Notes: generated from the letters alone by a model not told the origin. DNA of 10,786 nt from an uncultured Burkholderiales bacterium (GCA_937897495.1 CALCBL010000052.1:1-10786), one strand, 5' to 3'; shown: positions 1 to 6,899, counted from the first letter of the stretch. Made by a program: numbers and translations.

Positions 1-848
1 ACATAAAACGGATTGGCCATGATGCCCATGACCACATCGCTGATGCGGTAGACCGCAATCAAACTCAGTATCAATGCAGCTTGCCATTTGTAGCGTTTGA
101 CAAAATCTGCAAAGGGCTCAATCAGAGCGCCTTGCAACCATTCCTGAACATTTTTAGCGGGTGGCAATTCGGCTGGCTTGGGCTCATGCGAACGCAGCAC
201 CGTGATCACTCCGACGCACATGCTAGCGGCCATGACCAAATAGGCTGTTTGCCAAGCTGCATGCATGTAGCCGCTGGCATTCTCGCCCTGCACCCAAGCG
301 GCCACCCACAACACGCCCGCACCAGCCCAAATCATGGCCAGTCGGTACCCCGTTTGGTAGCTGGCTGCCAAGGCAGCTTGTTGTGTGGGGTCGGCTGACT
401 CAATGCGAAAGGCATCGAGTGCAATGTCTTGAGTGGCCGAGCCCACGGCAACCAACAGGGCGCACCAAACCACAGGGCCTAATGTTTGAGCGGGGTCGCT
501 GAGCGCCATGCCCACCAAGCCAAGCATGACCATGGCCTGCGCCAACAACAACCAACTGCGTCTGCGACCTAATCGATGCGTCAAAAATGGAATGGGCATT
601 CGATCTACCAGCGGCGCCCAAACCCACTTAAAGCCATAGGCCAAGCCCACCCAACTGAGGTAGCCAATGGTGCTGCGGTCGATGCCGGCCTCACGCAACC
701 TGAAACTCAAGGTGCCCAAGACCAACAACAGAGGCAAGCCCGCGGCAAAGCCCAAGAACAGCATGCGCAAACTGGCAGGCTGCAAATAGACACGCCATGA
801 AGCGAGCCATGAAAAAGTAGGTTGATCCGTCACAGTCTTTTCTGTCAT
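1..848 (-). CDS. ampG: AmpG-family muropeptide MFS permease, N-terminal part, cut by the left edge
   Basis: Translating the minus strand from the ATG at 846-848 gives 282 uninterrupted residues that run off the window. The protein is hydrophobic with repeated membrane segments. Residues 53-83 (REAGIDRSTIGYLSWVGLAY, then FKWVWAPLVDR) match the AmpG hallmark of a first loop followed by TIGxxSxxGxxYxxKxxWxPLxDR. An arginine-rich loop (RLGRRRSW, 92-99) follows, then an ATQDIALDAFRIE segment (138-150) and SYQTGYRLAM (163-172), all typical of the family. AmpG imports anhydro-muropeptides from the periplasm for cell-wall recycling and, in some species, signals to ampC. E. coli AmpG is about 490 residues, so roughly 200 residues are probably missing. 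There is no usable ribosome binding site: the only purine run (GAGGG) lies one base before the ATG. It is divergent from the M48 protease gene. Family assignment is firm; the exact substrate is inferred. Confidence 0.88.
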   Translation of the reverse strand, partial: MTEKTVTDQPTFSWLASWRVYLQPASLRMLFLGFAAGLPLLLVLGTLSFRLREAGIDRSTIGYLSWVGLAYGFKWVWAPLVDRMPIPFLTHRLGRRRSWLLLAQAMVMLGLVGMALSDPAQTLGPVVWCALLVAVGSATQDIALDAFRIESADPTQQAALAASYQTGYRLAMIWAGAGVLWVAAWVQGENASGYMHAAWQTAYLVMAASMCVGVITVLRSHEPKPAELPPAKNVQEWLQGALIEPFADFVKRYKWQAALILSLIAVYRISDVVMGIMANPFY

Positions 849-854
849 GCCCTC

Positions 855-884
855 ATTATCCAAGCTCTGATGAGGTTTTGCGAA
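855..884 (-). promoter_or_regulatory. Possible promoter of the AmpG-like gene
   Basis: Reading the minus strand, GATAAT (855-860, 5 of 6 matches to TATAAT) lies so that a start 7 bases downstream falls on the A of the ATG at 848. TTCGCA (879-884, 4 of 6 matches to TTGACA) lies 18 bases upstream of it. The geometry would give a leaderless mRNA. The -35 match is weak, so this is tentative. Confidence 0.35.
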
Positions 885-893
885 AGTTCTGAT

Positions 894-921
894 TTGAAAT
901 CTTGGGGTGGCGCACTATGAT
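894..921 (+). promoter_or_regulatory. Probable promoter of the M48 protease gene (leaderless start)
   Basis: TTGAAA (894-899, 5 of 6) and TATGAT (916-921, 5 of 6) are separated by 16 bases. The predicted transcription start, 7 bases after the -10 box, is position 928, which is the A of an in-frame ATG. No Shine-Dalgarno sequence precedes that ATG or the upstream GTG at 907. This favours the ATG at 928 as the true start and a leaderless transcript. Read by eye, not tested. Confidence 0.45.
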
Positions 922-927
922 TCAAGC

Positions 928-1842
928 ATGTGCTGGCGATGTTTTTCAAATTTCAATGCTTCCGATCCCTTGGCGGCTTCAATCACTGAAGCAGAGGGGC
1001 CTTCTCGGCGCGGTTTTTTGAATCAACTGGGCGGGGCTGGCTTGGGATTCACAGCCTTGATGGCCGGCACTGCGCATGCGCAGGTTGAAGTAGGCCAAGC
1101 TTCTAGCATGCGCAAGCTTATTCCAGCCGAAACACTGGAAGCTTCTGCCAGACAACAGTACCGACAGACCTTGGGTGAAGCCGACAGCAAAGGTGCGTTG
1201 GCGCCAGACGATTACCCGCAACTCAAACGCTTGCGCGCCATCGCCGCCAGACTGATTCCCTATACAGCGCAGTGGAACCCTGATTCGCGCAAATGGAAGT
1301 GGGAAGTGAATTTGATTGGCAGCAAGCAAATCAACGCATGGTGCATGCCCGGTGGCAAGATTGCGTTTTACACCGGCATCTTGGATCAACTGCAACTGAA
1401 CGACGATGAAGTGGCCATGATCATGGGCCATGAAATGGCGCATGCATTGCGCGAACACTCACGCGAGCGCTTGGCCAAGTCAAGAGCCACCAGCATGGGT
1501 TTGTCGGTGGCCTCGCAGTTGTTGGGCTTAGGCCAAGTGGGTGATATTGCAGCCAACCTAGGCACCCAATTGCTGACCTTGAAATACGGCCGTGACGACG
1601 AAACAGAAGCCGATTTGGTGGGGCTTGAAATTGCTGCGCGTGGCGGTTTTAAACCGGAGGCCAGTGTGCAGCTTTGGAAAAAAATGTTGGGTGCCACGGG
1701 CGGTGGCAAAGGCCAACCAAGTTTTCTGTCCACTCACCCCAGTGGCAACAATCGCATTCAAGAACTTGAAGCCAACTTGCCCAAAGTTGCACAACTTTAC
1801 GAACAAGCGCAGCAAGGTCGGCCTGCAACACTTTTGAATTGA
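928..1842 (+). CDS. Tat-exported M48-family zinc metalloprotease
   Basis: A 304-residue protein if started at the ATG at 928; a GTG at 907 would add 7 residues but lies upstream of the likely -10 box. A long N-region beginning MCWRC leads to a twin-arginine motif (SRRGFL), a hydrophobic stretch and an AHA-Q cleavage site (after about residue 51), predicting folded export by Tat. The mature part carries the M48 zinc site: HEMAH (about residues 168-172) as HExxH, then DETEAD with the third ligand Glu about 55 residues later, and STHP near the C-terminus, which is typical of M48B/M48C (BepA/LoiP/YcaL-like) proteins. Relatives act in periplasmic quality control of outer-membrane proteins. There is no lipobox and no TPR tail, so it is shorter than BepA. 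It is divergent from the AmpG-like gene and convergent with the next gene, with a 20-base gap. Family is sure; the physiological substrate is unknown. Confidence 0.9.
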   Translation: MCWRCFSNFNASDPLAASITEAEGPSRRGFLNQLGGAGLGFTALMAGTAHAQVEVGQASSMRKLIPAETLEASARQQYRQTLGEADSKGALAPDDYPQLKRLRAIAARLIPYTAQWNPDSRKWKWEVNLIGSKQINAWCMPGGKIAFYTGILDQLQLNDDEVAMIMGHEMAHALREHSRERLAKSRATSMGLSVASQLLGLGQVGDIAANLGTQLLTLKYGRDDETEADLVGLEIAARGGFKPEASVQLWKKMLGATGGGKGQPSFLSTHPSGNNRIQELEANLPKVAQLYEQAQQGRPATLLN

Positions 1843-1862
1843 AGTCTCAGGGTATTGCGGCT

Positions 1863-2501
1863 TCAGGTCCCACCCACGTAGGGATTGCTAATGCGCTCAC
1901 GGCCAAATGTACTTTCGGGGCCATGCCCTGGAATGAACACCGTGTCATCGCCCATGGGCCACAAACGCTGCGTGATGCTGGCAATCAAGGTGTCGTGATC
2001 ACCCTGTGGAAAATCAGTTCGGCCAATGCTGCCCGCAAACAAAACATCGCCCACAAAGGCACGCTTTATTTCAGGCGAGTGAAACACCACATGACCTGGC
2101 GTATGGCCAGGGCAATGTCGCACGTTCAGTGTGTGTGACCCAAGCGTGACGGTATCGCCATCGGCCAGCCACCGCGTGGGTGTGAAAACCTCGGCATCAG
2201 GAAACTGAAACATGCGGCCTTGATCTGACAAACGATCAATCCAAAACTGATCGCCAGGGTGCGGTCCCACGATGGGCAAATTCAAATTGCGCGCCAAGAC
2301 GGCCGTACCGCCGGCGTGATCGATGTGCGCGTGGGTCAGCCAAATTTGCTCGAGTTTCAATCCCCTTTGCTGGACCTCCGACAAGATCAAGTCGAGGTCA
2401 CCACCTGGATCGATCACTGCTGCTTGTTGGGTTTGATCGTCCCAAATCAAAGAGCAGTTTTGTTGAAACGGCGTGACAGGGATGGTTTGGTACTGAAGCA
2501 T
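1863..2501 (-). CDS. MBL-fold metallo-hydrolase, YcbL/glyoxalase II-like
   Basis: A 212-residue protein without a signal peptide, so cytoplasmic. The binuclear metal site of the metallo-beta-lactamase fold is complete: THAHIDHAGG (56-65; H57, H59, D61, H62), PGHTPG (131-136; H133), GD at 151-152 (D152) and PGHGP (191-195; H193). The GRTDFP segment (160-165) is shared with the single-domain glyoxalase-II-like group that includes Salmonella YcbL. That group hydrolyses thioesters such as S-lactoylglutathione. The larger substrate-binding C-terminal domain of classical GloB is absent, so the natural substrate is not certain. ATG at 2499-2501 has no clear Shine-Dalgarno sequence upstream. It is divergent from the membrane fusion protein gene, sharing a 91-base intergenic region in which I see no convincing promoter pair. 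Confidence 0.88.
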   Translation of the reverse strand: MLQYQTIPVTPFQQNCSLIWDDQTQQAAVIDPGGDLDLILSEVQQRGLKLEQIWLTHAHIDHAGGTAVLARNLNLPIVGPHPGDQFWIDRLSDQGRMFQFPDAEVFTPTRWLADGDTVTLGSHTLNVRHCPGHTPGHVVFHSPEIKRAFVGDVLFAGSIGRTDFPQGDHDTLIASITQRLWPMGDDTVFIPGHGPESTFGRERISNPYVGGT

Positions 2502-2592
2502 GCTGGTATTTCAATGGGTTTCGCTTGCAAGGCAATGTAACAAAGTTTGATGCAGAAACACGTATTGTGAGGTCTTGTTCACTGACTCACAC

Positions 2593-3897
2593 ATGACCAC
2601 GCCACTTTTTCGCTCAGAAGTTATCCAATCCAAGCAGGCCTCTTGGATGGGTCCCATTCACCTTGCACACAATCCGCGCTTCACCATCGTGGCCAGCATC
2701 GCTTTGGTGCTTGCGGGTGCCTTGTTGGCTTTTGGTGCTTGGGGCAAAGTGGCGCGCAAAGTTCGTGTGCCTGGCGTCCTCATGCCGCAATGGGGCACGG
2801 TGGAATTAAGTCCCGCCGTTTCAGGTGTGCTGCTTGAGCAAAGGGTGAAAGAAGGCGACTGGGTTGAGCAAGGCCAAGTTTTGTTTGTGGTCAACACCGA
2901 CAAAACCTCGGCTGAGGGCAGCACAGCCAGCTTGCTGGCTTCTCATTTGGCGCAGCGGCGCAGCACCCTCTTGGCCGAACGCAGCTCGCGCATGGCTCAA
3001 AACCGCCAGCGCGAAGCGCATCTGACAGATCGCATTCGTTCCTTGTCACTTGAAACAGCGCAAGCTACCCAAGAACATGCATTGGCAAAGCGCAGGGTTG
3101 AGTTGGCGCAAAAAACTTCTGCACGGTTTGAGCAAATGGCTGCTGAAGGCTTTGTCTCTGACATTCAAGCGCAAGGCAAGCAAGAAGAACTCATTGACCT
3201 TCAATCGCGCCTAGAAAATACACTGCGCAATGGTGTTGCCTTGGCCCGCGAACACAAGGCCGCCCAAGCCGACTTGGCCCATCTTCAAAAACAGTTGGCC
3301 ATTGAACTGCTCCAACTCGACCGCAACCTGGCCAGCCTCGATCAAGAAACAGCCGAAGTCCAATCGCGCAAAACCAGCAGTGTGTTAGCACCCCAAGCGG
3401 GGCAGGTCAGCACGGTTCATCTCAGCCTAGGCGCCATGGCACAGGCAGGTCAAACCATTGCCAGCTTGGTGCCCCAAGCCAACGCACAGGCACCCCATCA
3501 CTCGGCACACACTTTGGTTGCCGCCCTTTTTGCGCCCACCCGTACCACCGGCTTCATTCAGCCTGGTCAAGAGGTGTGGCTTCGCTTGGCAGCCTACCCC
3601 TATCAAAAATTTGGACTGGCCAAAGGCCGCGTGCTCAAGGTCAGTGGCACACCCATTGCCCCTCAAGATTTACCGCACGGTCAGGGCACGGCCCTCATGG
3701 CCTCCACGCAAAGCAACGAGCCGCTCTACAGAATTCAAGTTGAGTTGGTATCCCAGCATGTCATGGCGTTTGGCGTGGCCCATCCCTTGCGCCCAGGCAT
3801 GACTCTCGAAGCCGACGTCATCCACGATGTGCGCGGCATTTGGGAATGGGTCTTCGAGCCCCTCTTGGCCATTCACGCACGCCAACAAACATCATGA
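2593..3897 (+). CDS. HlyD/CvaA-type membrane fusion protein of a peptide exporter
   Basis: A 434-residue protein from the ATG at 2593. A TTG at 2575 would add six residues, but relatives begin near the LFRSEV motif; a GAGG at 2569-2572 fits neither start well. The layout is a short cytoplasmic N-terminus (LFRSEVIQSKQASWMG), one membrane anchor (about 30-50), the first half of a lipoyl domain (about 60-103, with EGDWVEQGQVLFVV), a long Ala/Gln/Glu-rich coiled-coil hairpin (about 115-260), the second lipoyl half (APQAGQV, 266-272) and a beta-barrel part ending in LRPGMTLEADVI (399-410) and a WEWVFEPL tail. That tail is typical of CvaA-like adaptors paired with C39 ABC exporters. It should link the exporter encoded at 4741-6837 to a TolC-type channel, which is not in the window. 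It is the first gene of the cluster, and its stop overlaps the next start (ATGA). Confidence 0.93.
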   Translation: MTTPLFRSEVIQSKQASWMGPIHLAHNPRFTIVASIALVLAGALLAFGAWGKVARKVRVPGVLMPQWGTVELSPAVSGVLLEQRVKEGDWVEQGQVLFVVNTDKTSAEGSTASLLASHLAQRRSTLLAERSSRMAQNRQREAHLTDRIRSLSLETAQATQEHALAKRRVELAQKTSARFEQMAAEGFVSDIQAQGKQEELIDLQSRLENTLRNGVALAREHKAAQADLAHLQKQLAIELLQLDRNLASLDQETAEVQSRKTSSVLAPQAGQVSTVHLSLGAMAQAGQTIASLVPQANAQAPHHSAHTLVAALFAPTRTTGFIQPGQEVWLRLAAYPYQKFGLAKGRVLKVSGTPIAPQDLPHGQGTALMASTQSNEPLYRIQVELVSQHVMAFGVAHPLRPGMTLEADVIHDVRGIWEWVFEPLLAIHARQQTS

Positions 3898-4433
3898 ATT
3901 TCATTCAGAGCATCAGGGCTTCGCACCTCAACCGGCATGGCTTCATCGATGTTTTGGTGGGCATCACTGTGTTTCAAGCCATCAACATCATATTGATCGT
4001 GTTGTTTGGCAATTTAGACGTCGGGCCAGACGAAGACCCCTCTATCTCCTTATGGGAAATTGCTTTCTTGATGTTGTTGGTTGCACCTCTCCTAGAAAAT
4101 TTTTTATTGATTGCGGTGGCAGCCATCCATGAGAAATTGTTCAAACGACCTCTGTTGTTTGTGGTGGCACCTTTGTTGTTGACGGCGCTTCACTTCACAA
4201 CGCCACAAGAGCTGCCATTCCCCACGTTCATCCGAGTCATCGAGCTCTTTGGCTTCTTCTATATTTTTTTAAAACAATACGATTTGCACAAGTTGGAAAT
4301 AGGCAAATGCAAGGCATTGCTTTTAACCAGCGTTCTTCACTTTGCACTCAATGCAACCGTGATTTCCGTCTTGTGTTTATTTGATTTTTATATCGCCGCT
4401 GAAACGATTTTTTCAGCACAACCAGGAGATTGA
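3894..4433 (+). CDS. Small polytopic membrane protein, degenerate CPBP (Abi)-like; candidate immunity or processing protein
   Basis: A 179-residue protein whose ATG (3894-3896) overlaps the TGA of the fusion-protein gene, so the two are probably translationally coupled. At least four hydrophobic segments are visible (about 18-39, 53-77, 87-100 and 140-165), with further hydrophobic residues at 112-126. The arrangement recalls CPBP intramembrane proteases. APLLEN (64-69) sits where aPxxEE is expected but has Glu-Asn (E68, N69); LTALH (96-100) resembles the FxxxH motif with its His at H100; and HFALN (149-153) fits HxxxN exactly. In Gram-positive bacteriocin loci, CPBP proteins are known as immunity or maturation proteins. 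The cluster has no other immunity candidate and this gene lies directly before the precursor, so self-protection is a reasonable inference, with second-step proteolysis the alternative. The missing second Glu argues for reduced or altered catalysis. The gene is A+T-richer than its neighbours (19 G+C in 4261-4320, against 35 in 5461-5520). Confidence 0.75.
   Translation: MNFIQSIRASHLNRHGFIDVLVGITVFQAINIILIVLFGNLDVGPDEDPSISLWEIAFLMLLVAPLLENFLLIAVAAIHEKLFKRPLLFVVAPLLLTALHFTTPQELPFPTFIRVIELFGFFYIFLKQYDLHKLEIGKCKALLLTSVLHFALNATVISVLCLFDFYIAAETIFSAQPGD
4424..4428 (+). promoter_or_regulatory. Strong ribosome binding site of the precursor gene
   Basis: AGGAG with a 6-base spacer to the ATG at 4435, the best Shine-Dalgarno site in the cluster. 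It fixes the start at 4435 rather than at the upstream in-frame ATG at 4381, which lies inside the preceding gene. It fits a product needed in higher amounts than its exporter. Confidence 0.85.
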
Positions 4434-4434
4434 C

Positions 4435-4644
4435 ATGAGAAGTTTAAACATTGACGAATTGAACGAAGTCCAAGGGGGTGGCATATCTTTTAAGTGGGCT
4501 TACAAGCTGGGTGAAGCCATAGCAAACATGTACACGCTGTATGAGGCGTCCCAAAAAATTGAGCTCGAGCCCTCAAGCTATGGCGCTGTAGACGCAAGCG
4601 GCTACAACGCCATGGGCGACTATTCCGGCATGTGCACCCGATAA
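4435..4644 (+). CDS. Double-glycine leader peptide precursor (putative class II microcin/bacteriocin)
   Basis: A 69-residue protein. The N-terminus MRSLNIDELNEVQGG is a near-ideal colicin V-type leader: MR-L-x(4)-L-N-x-V-x-GG, 15 residues, with hydrophobic residues at the spacing that C39 peptidases read. Cleavage after G15 would release a 54-residue peptide; a third Gly at 16 makes a one-residue shift possible. The mature peptide has a hydrophobic/aromatic first half (SFKWAYKLGEAIANMYTLY) and a Gly/Ser/Tyr/Asp-rich C-terminal half ending GMCTR, with one Cys (C67). It lacks the Ser-rich C-terminal tail of siderophore-carrying class IIb microcins and the YGNGV motif of pediocin-like bacteriocins. 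One base separates it from the preceding stop, and a hairpin and the exporter gene follow. Export substrate status is well supported; antibacterial activity is inferred, and a signalling or other secreted peptide remains possible. Confidence 0.87.
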   Translation: MRSLNIDELNEVQGGGISFKWAYKLGEAIANMYTLYEASQKIELEPSSYGAVDASGYNAMGDYSGMCTR

Positions 4645-4679
4645 GCGCTAAATAGTCGCCATTGAAACCGGCAACATGA

Positions 4680-4710
4680 AAGCCTGCGCAATGAGAAATT
4701 GCGCAGGCTT
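4680..4710 (+). terminator. Perfect 12-bp hairpin between precursor and exporter: attenuating terminator or mRNA-protecting stem
   Basis: AAGCCTGCGCAA (4680-4691) and its exact reverse complement (4699-4710) flank the 7-base loop TGAGAAA. The sequence after the stem, GTTTGTCATT, is only moderately T-rich, so complete intrinsic termination is doubtful. Partial read-through would give more precursor than exporter mRNA, a common need in such clusters. Alternatively the stem stabilises the 3' end of a processed precursor mRNA. The stem also buries the TTG at 4699, which argues against that codon as the exporter start. Confidence 0.6.
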
Positions 4711-4740
4711 GTTTGTCATTACCTCGGAGATAAGTCCGCC

Positions 4741-6837
4741 TTGAACCCCGTCTTGCAACTTCAAACGTCCGAATGTGGCTTGGCTTGCCTGTGCATGATT
4801 GCCAACGCGCATGGTCAACATTGGCATCTCATGGATTTGCGGCACAAGTTTCCACAATCACTCAAGGGCGCCAACCTCAAGCAACTCATCGATCACAGCC
4901 TTGTTTTGGGTTTCAATGCCCGGCCTGTTCGCTTGGAATTGGAAGAGTTACACCAACTGCGCATGCCGTGCATCTTGCATTGGGACTTGAATCACTTTGT
5001 GGTGCTCCAAAAAATCAATGGCAACAAAATTACTTTGCTTGATCCTGCGCTGGGTATCAGGGTCGTGTCTCACGCAGAAGTTTCGCAACACTTCACAGGC
5101 ATCGCTTTGGAACTCACGCCCCAAGCTGACTTTACAACCAAGCCCGCACCCAAAGCCTTTCCGCTTTCAATGCTCACCGGCAAGCTTCAAGGCTTTGGTC
5201 AATCTGCCCTTCAAATATTGGCCTTGGCATTTGTCCTCGAGCTGTTTGCCATCTTCATGCCCATGTTCAACCAAGCCGTGGTAGACGATGTCTTAACCTC
5301 AGGTGACCACGAACTGCTCTCGGTCTTGGTTGCAGGCTTTGCCATCATTCTTCTCATTCAATCTGCGCTTTCCTTCGCACGCAGTTGGTGGGTCATGGTG
5401 CTAAGTCAAAGCGTTTCTATTCAATGGCTAGGCAATGTGTTTGCGCACCTGGTCAAACTGCCGGCAGAGTGGTTTTCTCAGCGGCATTTGGGCGACATCT
5501 CTTCGCGCTTTGGCGCTGTTCATGACATTCAAAGAACGCTCACACAAACCGCCATTGAGTCTCTGCTCGATGGCTTGATGGCCATTGCTGCGCTGGTCAT
5601 GATGTTCATTTACTCGCCCACACTGACTTGGGTGGTTTTATCGGCCTCCGCTTTGTATGCACTTGTGCGCTGGATCAGTTACTCGCCCTTTAGACATGCT
5701 GCTTCTGAGCGTTTGGTTTTAGCTGGCCAAGAACAGAGCCACTTCATTGAAACACTTCGCGCCATGACGCCGCTCAAATTGTTTGCACGAGAAAATGAAC
5801 GGCGTGCAAAATGGCAAAGCCTCATGGTGGAAGTCATGAACCGCGATTTTCAAACCGCCAAATTAAACATGGGCTTCAATGTCGCACGCACACTTATTTT
5901 TGGCCTTGAAAATTTGTGCGTCTTTTGGATGGGTGCCAAACTCATTCTGCCATCGCAAACACAAGGCCACAGCGCAAGCGTTTTCACGGTGGGCATGCTG
6001 CTGGCTTTCATCAGCTACAAGGTTCAATTTACAAGTCGCATCACCGCGCTCATCAATCAAGGCATTGAGCTGAAAATGCTCAATTTGCACCGCGACAGGC
6101 TGGCCGACATTGTGCTCACGCCGCCCGAGCAAGACACGCCCCAAGGCAACTTGCCTGCTCACGATTTGTCCCATTTGCCTGCCAGCCTCGAGCTGCGCAA
6201 AGTTTCATTTCGCTACAGCGAAGCAGAGCCTTGGCTGCTCTACAACATGGACCTTTGTATTCAAGCCGGTGAGCATGTGGCCATTACCGGCGCCAGCGGT
6301 TGCGGCAAAACCACCTTGCTCAAAATTTTATTAGGGCTGCTAACGCCAACACACGGTACGGTCTTGTACGGCGGCGTGCCTGTTGGCCAACTGGGCATGT
6401 CCAATGTTCGCCGAAAAATTGGCGTGGTCATGCAAGAAGATGCCCTGCTGACCGGCAGCATTGCAGACAACATCGCCTTCTTTGACTTGGCACCCCAAGT
6501 TCAAAGGATAGAAGCCTGCGCGCAATTGGCAGAAATTCACAATGACATTGCACGCATGCCCATGGGTTATCACACCCTCATTGGCGAGCTTGGAACGGGT
6601 CTCAGTGGCGGTCAAAAGCAGCGCCTGTTGTTGGCACGAGCACTCTACGTACAGCCTTCCGTTTTGGCTTTAGACGAAGCCACCAGCCATTTGGACATGC
6701 AAAACGAAAGCGCTGTTTCAAACACCTTGTCGCAACTCAAGCTCACGCGCATTGTCATTGCGCATCGCCCTGAAACCATTGCCCGCGCAGACAGGCACAT
6801 CAACTTCAGCTTGCCAGGGCTTGCCGCTTCCGCGTAA
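4741..6837 (+). CDS. C39-peptidase-containing ABC exporter (CvaB-like), processes and exports the double-glycine peptide
   Basis: A 698-residue protein if started at the TTG at 4741, giving MNPVLQLQTSECGLAC, the usual N-terminus of the family, with CGGAG (4725-4729) 11 bases upstream. An in-frame TTG at 4699 would add 14 residues but lies in the hairpin stem. Domain order is a C39 protease (1-125) with oxyanion Gln Q6, catalytic C12, H85 (in WDLNHF) and D101 (in DPALG), then a six-helix exporter membrane domain (about 160-440), then an ATPase (about 483-690) with Walker A GASGCGKTT (517-525), Q-loop Q565, signature LSGGQ (621-625), Walker B VLALDE (641-646) and switch His H675. All catalytic residues are intact. 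It should cleave the precursor after its Gly-Gly and drive export with the fusion protein at 2593-3897 and a TolC-type channel. Family length is normal (about 700). Confidence 0.95.
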   Translation: MNPVLQLQTSECGLACLCMIANAHGQHWHLMDLRHKFPQSLKGANLKQLIDHSLVLGFNARPVRLELEELHQLRMPCILHWDLNHFVVLQKINGNKITLLDPALGIRVVSHAEVSQHFTGIALELTPQADFTTKPAPKAFPLSMLTGKLQGFGQSALQILALAFVLELFAIFMPMFNQAVVDDVLTSGDHELLSVLVAGFAIILLIQSALSFARSWWVMVLSQSVSIQWLGNVFAHLVKLPAEWFSQRHLGDISSRFGAVHDIQRTLTQTAIESLLDGLMAIAALVMMFIYSPTLTWVVLSASALYALVRWISYSPFRHAASERLVLAGQEQSHFIETLRAMTPLKLFARENERRAKWQSLMVEVMNRDFQTAKLNMGFNVARTLIFGLENLCVFWMGAKLILPSQTQGHSASVFTVGMLLAFISYKVQFTSRITALINQGIELKMLNLHRDRLADIVLTPPEQDTPQGNLPAHDLSHLPASLELRKVSFRYSEAEPWLLYNMDLCIQAGEHVAITGASGCGKTTLLKILLGLLTPTHGTVLYGGVPVGQLGMSNVRRKIGVVMQEDALLTGSIADNIAFFDLAPQVQRIEACAQLAEIHNDIARMPMGYHTLIGELGTGLSGGQKQRLLLARALYVQPSVLALDEATSHLDMQNESAVSNTLSQLKLTRIVIAHRPETIARADRHINFSLPGLAASA

Positions 6838-6849
6838 GATGAACCCACT

Positions 6850-6868
6850 CAGGCACAACCCGTGCCTG
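6850..6868 (+). terminator. Short hairpin after the exporter gene, possible weak terminator
   Basis: CAGGCAC (6850-6856) pairs exactly with GTGCCTG (6862-6868) around the loop AACCC. It begins 13 bases after the exporter stop. No T-run follows, so termination would be weak or Rho-assisted, and read-through into the methyltransferase gene is possible. Confidence 0.35.
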
Positions 6869-6899
6869 CCTGATTGTCTATCTGACACACCCCTTTTCA

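Noticed and set aside
81..800. Plus-strand open frames at 81-398 and 576-800 and a minus-strand frame at 400-627
   Set aside because: They are other-frame shadows of the AmpG-like coding region, which is open across the whole interval on the minus strand and shows clear family motifs.
1843..1862. Terminator between the convergent M48 and MBL-fold genes
   Set aside because: Only a weak 5-bp pairing is visible around 1842-1866 with no T-run.
1839..2138. A 99-codon plus-strand frame after the M48 gene
   Set aside because: It lies antisense to the MBL-fold gene, whose metal-binding motifs establish the minus strand as coding; the product has no recognisable features.
2502..2592. Promoter for the peptide cluster in the divergent gap
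   Set aside because: TTGCAA (2525-2530), TTGATG (2547-2552) and TATTGT (2563-2568) are present, but no pair has acceptable spacing.
4435..4644. Siderophore-type class IIb microcin
   Set aside because: The precursor lacks the Ser-rich C-terminal tail, and no glycosyltransferase or linkage enzyme is encoded in the window.
4435..4644. Lantibiotic or other heavily modified peptide
   Set aside because: There is a single Cys, and no dehydratase, cyclase, radical-SAM or YcaO enzyme nearby.
4699..4740. TTG at 4699 as the exporter start
   Set aside because: The codon sits in the hairpin stem without a ribosome binding site; the TTG at 4741 gives the standard family N-terminus and has CGGAG upstream.
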